Shown: in pieces, positions 61,401 to 64,000 of the stretch
How positions within the stretch are numbered: the first letter of the stretch is position 1
Layout of the letters: each line of letters starts with the position of its first letter
Assembly: GCA_014898415.1 (NCBI GenBank)
Contig: RCTD01000041.1
Location: 150,206 to 214,205, forward strand
Length of the DNA stretch: 64,000 nt
DNA from: Stromatinia cepivora
Taxonomy: Eukaryota; Ascomycota; Leotiomycetes; Helotiales; Sclerotiniaceae
Reading direction: 5' to 3'
Notes under the pieces: model-generated
The model's database searches: none
Told to the model about the DNA's origin: nothing
The model's input: only the letters and a program-made list of their open reading frames with translations
Translations under genes and position numbers: made by a program

Positions 61401-61643
61401 TCTGATTTTCATTTTGTTTTACCTTTATTAGTTATACTAATTCTTTCTCGATTTGTTTTGCTTTCTAATTATTATTATACAATCGGATCTTATAATTTAT
61501 TAATTTTTGGTATAGGAAGTAATAGTATTGTTGATTATATAGATTAAATTAAGGATCTATTATTCTAGTAGAAGTAGAATTGAGGTTATTCCTAAATATG
61601 GTCTGTGCACCATTATGATCACGTGACCTCAATTCTAATCCTA
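58497..61643 (-). mobile_element. Copia A copy 1, segment 3 (integrase, gag, truncated 5' LTR)
   Basis: It resumes copy 1 exactly where element B interrupted it (CTAGTTTATTTAATTTCAAT continues the family sequence). It holds the integrase region near 59500, zinc-knuckle-containing gag near 60458-60129 (DLYQKKNYYIRNCL) and gag 60914-60624. The 5' LTR starts at 61498 and stops at about 61643, 20 bp short of its expected end. There is no TSD partner for the 13716 end. Confidence 0.88.
61498..61643 (-). repeat. Copia A copy 1, truncated 5' LTR
   Basis: 146 of 166 bp. The last part (CACGTGACCTCAATTCTAAT) is unmutated; the inner start is mutated (TATTAATTTTTGGTATAGGA). The missing outer 20 bp end at a fusion to the TLH-associated repeat. 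Confidence 0.88.
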
Positions 61644-63074
61644 ACTATTATTCCTAGGATTTTTTTGGTGGTCACCATTGGTGGTGACCCATTTCGACAG
61701 GGGGGTGGTGACCCAGCCAAAAAAGTCATCATTTGGTCATCATTCCTCTACGCTTCAATTTTGAGCTTTTTGAAAATTTGAAAAAAGAATTCAATAGAGA
61801 TTTAATTGAATTATAGTTATTTGAAATCTAATTGAAATTATCTTTTAAATTGATTGATTTGTATAGATTGTATTAAAATTTGATTTTGATGAGATTAAAG
61901 AAAAATTAGGAAAATAGGAAAATAAGAACCCTAAAAAATCATCATTTGATTATTATTTCTTTATATTCCAATTTTGAGTTTTTTGAAAATCTGAAAAAAG
62001 AATTCAATAGAAATTCAATTGAATTATATTTATTTGAAATCTGATTGAAATTATCTTTTGTATTGATCGATTGTTATTAATTTAAATTAATATATTTGAA
62101 AGATTCAATGAAAGCATTGATATTTATGATATAAAAGCTTAGACTTTTTTAAAATAAAATATCAATTATATCAAAAAAAATTGATTTTGAGTTTCAATTT
62201 ATTAAATCAATTATAAATTAAAGAAAAGATATTTCAAAAAAAAGAAAAAATATATTTCAGAATCCCGAAATCAGAATATTTTCTATAATGTTTTAAAAAT
62301 TGAAAAATATTGAAATTGAAAATCGATGATATATATATATATATTGATATAAATGTATTTTGTTATTTAAATAGAACAATATAAATTTGATTATATTGAT
62401 GTTTAAGTATTAATGGTTTTAAGTGTTATTAATGTTGGTTTAAATGGAGTTGCTCCGATATATAATGTAATGTAGTGAATTATATTATTCGGGATATAGA
62501 TCAGGATTGTTTTATTATTTCAATCAAGATTGAAATTGTAGTAATTTTTTGTATAATATTTGATTCAAATAATGTTTCACATTTGGATTCAAAGTATTAA
62601 TTGATTATTCGTTGTATTAGTTAGTAATATACTCCATTTAACAAATCTTTTGAATCAAGATCATTTTGTTAATTTTAATTTAAAATTCAATACTATTATA
62701 GTAACGATTTCAATTTAAAATTCAATATTATTACAACAACGATCTCAATTTAAAATTCAATATTATTATAAAAACGATCTCAATTTATATATATCAAATG
62801 AATTCTTATTCAAATTAAAATCTTTTCTTCTTTAGAATTATATTTTATATTTAATTATATTCAAATTTTTCAAATTTTATATTATATTATTCTTTTGAAT
62901 TAATATTATTAAAAATAACTAATTATCAAATCTCTTTTTCTTTTTTCAATTTTTTTGAATTTGATATTAATGAATTATTTAATGATTTTCGAAATTCTAG
63001 GGATTTCGAAGCCAAATTGGCTTTTCAAGAAATTGATGAAATATCATTTCTTTCTTATTATTCAGTATTTCAAT
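61644..63074 (+). repeat. Subtelomeric TLH-associated repeat, copy 2 (truncated)
   Basis: It matches 9911 to about 11328. The first ~120 bp are not RIP-mutated (GGTGGTCACCATTGGTGGTG), unlike copy 1. It ends inside the decayed reading frame, which here reads ELFNDFRNSRDFEAKLAFQE followed by IDEISFLSYYSVFQ. This is better preserved than the copy 1 version (KLFNDFRNSKDFKAKLAFQE). After 63074 unrelated AT-rich tandem repeats begin. Confidence 0.85.
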
Positions 63075-63833
63075 AAAATTAAAAAGAATTGAAATATTGA
63101 AAGATTAATATCGAAAGAGTATATTAAAAGATTATATATTAAAGAATTAATATAAAAAAATTATATATTTTATATTGAAAGATTATTTATTGAAAGATTA
63201 TTTATTGAAAGATTATTCATTGAAAGATTATACATTGAAAAATTATATATTTTATATTAAAAGAATAATATTAAAGATTAATATTAAAAGATTATATATT
63301 GAAAAATTATATAACTCTAAAATTATATATTGAAAAATTATTTATTGAAAGAATAATATTGAAAAAATAATATTAAGAAATAATTTATTAAAGATTAATA
63401 TTAAAAGATTATATATTGAAAGATTATATTATATATCGAAAGATTATATATTGAAAGATTATTTATCAAAAGATTAATATTAAAAATAATAAAAGAATAG
63501 ATTTAAATTTATATATATATATATTTATTAAATTGATAATAATAAAAGAATAAATTCGAATTTATAATATTAATAATATTATAATAATAATTCTAATAAA
63601 CTTTTATTATAAACTCTTTTATAAATTTAAAAGTCCTTTGGTGAACTTTTATTATAGGCTTTCTTATAGGCTTAAAAATCCCTCGGTGAGTTTTTATTAT
63701 AGACTCTCTTATAGGCTATAAAGCCTATAAGCTATTCCCGATGAACTTTTATTATATGGTTATAGATTATAAAACTTATAAATTATTCCCGATGAATTTT
63801 TATTATATAATTATAAACTATATAAATATATAA
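63075..63833. repeat. Telomere-adjacent AT-rich tandem repeats
   Basis: 63100-63480 is built from variable ATTGAAAGATTAT-type units. 63625-63830 holds four diverged ~50-bp units, each with a (C)CTNGGTGAACTTTTATTATA or CCCGATGAATTTTTATTATA core followed by a TATAGGCT/TATAAACT tail. No genes. Confidence 0.8.
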
Positions 63834-63855
63834 TTTAGGTTTTAGGTTTTAGGTT
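63834..63855 (+). repeat. Variant telomeric repeats
   Basis: Three TTTTAGG-type units (TTTAGGTTTTAGGTTTTAGG) stand between subtelomeric DNA and the canonical array. Confidence 0.9.
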
Positions 63856-64000
63856 TTAGGGTTAGGGTTAGGGTTAGGGTTAGGGTTAGGGTTAGGGTTA
63901 GGGTTAGGGTTAGGGTTAGGGTTAGGGTTAGGGTTAGGGTTAGGGTTAGGGTTAGGGTTAGGGTTAGGGTTAGGGTTAGGGTTAGGGTTAGGGTTAGGGT
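63856..64000 (+). repeat. Telomere, (TTAGGG)24
   Basis: 145 bp of uninterrupted TTAGGG, G-rich strand 5'->3' toward base 64000. This marks the right-hand chromosome end; the true length is unknown because the window stops here. Confidence 0.99.

Noticed and set aside
63100..63500. CRISPR-like array of short repeats
   Set aside because: Units are variable AT-rich tandem DNA without unique spacers, in a eukaryotic subtelomere.

Overview
The window is a right-hand chromosome end of a filamentous ascomycete (Pezizomycotina; Leotiomycetes such as the Botrytis/Sclerotinia relatives are a guess, not shown). It closes with about 24 uninterrupted TTAGGG repeats running 5'->3' to base 64000. Most of the remaining DNA is very AT-rich. 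Where two copies of a repeat can be compared, they differ mainly by C->T/G->A changes, often CpA->TpA. That is the signature of repeat-induced point mutation (RIP).

Layout. 1-893: the RIP-mutated 3' end of a Ty3/gypsy element. About 1150-7830: a gene island of ordinary base composition (1475-7500) between inverted repeats. It holds an MFS-transporter remnant, a broken zinc-type dehydrogenase, an apparently intact secreted CHRD-domain gene with one intron (4264-4992), a small Cys-rich ORF and a coiled-coil ORF. 7830-9900: AT-rich decayed DNA with micro- and minisatellites. 9911-13715: a subtelomeric repeat containing a decayed reading frame of over 2.5 kb, probably the N-terminal half of a telomere-linked RecQ-type helicase (TLH-like) protein. 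13716-61643: one nested pile of LTR retrotransposons. 61644-63074: a second, shorter copy of the TLH-like repeat. 63075-63833: AT-rich subtelomeric tandem repeats. 63834-64000: the telomere.

The pile can be ordered from LTR pairs and target-site duplications (TSDs). Copia family A copy 1 entered the TLH-like gene at 13716. Copia A copy 2 (15537-21019, TSD TATAC) and an 8.3-kb element B (21540-58491, TSD TATAT, itself Copia-like on the minus strand) entered copy 1. Gypsy C (22905-34300) entered B and later received a solo Copia A LTR (24638-24803, TSD ATATG). Copia A copies 3 (44139-49620) and 4 (50784-56261, TSD AAATG) entered B. The youngest layer is a chromodomain gypsy element (36102-42420, TSD AATAT). 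Its two 282-bp LTRs look identical and it carries no visible RIP.

The young chromovirus has intact gag, protease and integrase-chromodomain frames, but most of its reverse transcriptase and the start of RNase H are deleted. It shows a candidate -1 frameshift signal at the end of gag and a candidate self-priming site like that of Tf1. The most general observation is that in all four RIP-mutated LTR families the outer edges of each element are nearly untouched, while the same bases in the inward-facing LTR copies are mutated. All comparisons were made by eye; no alignment or search was run.
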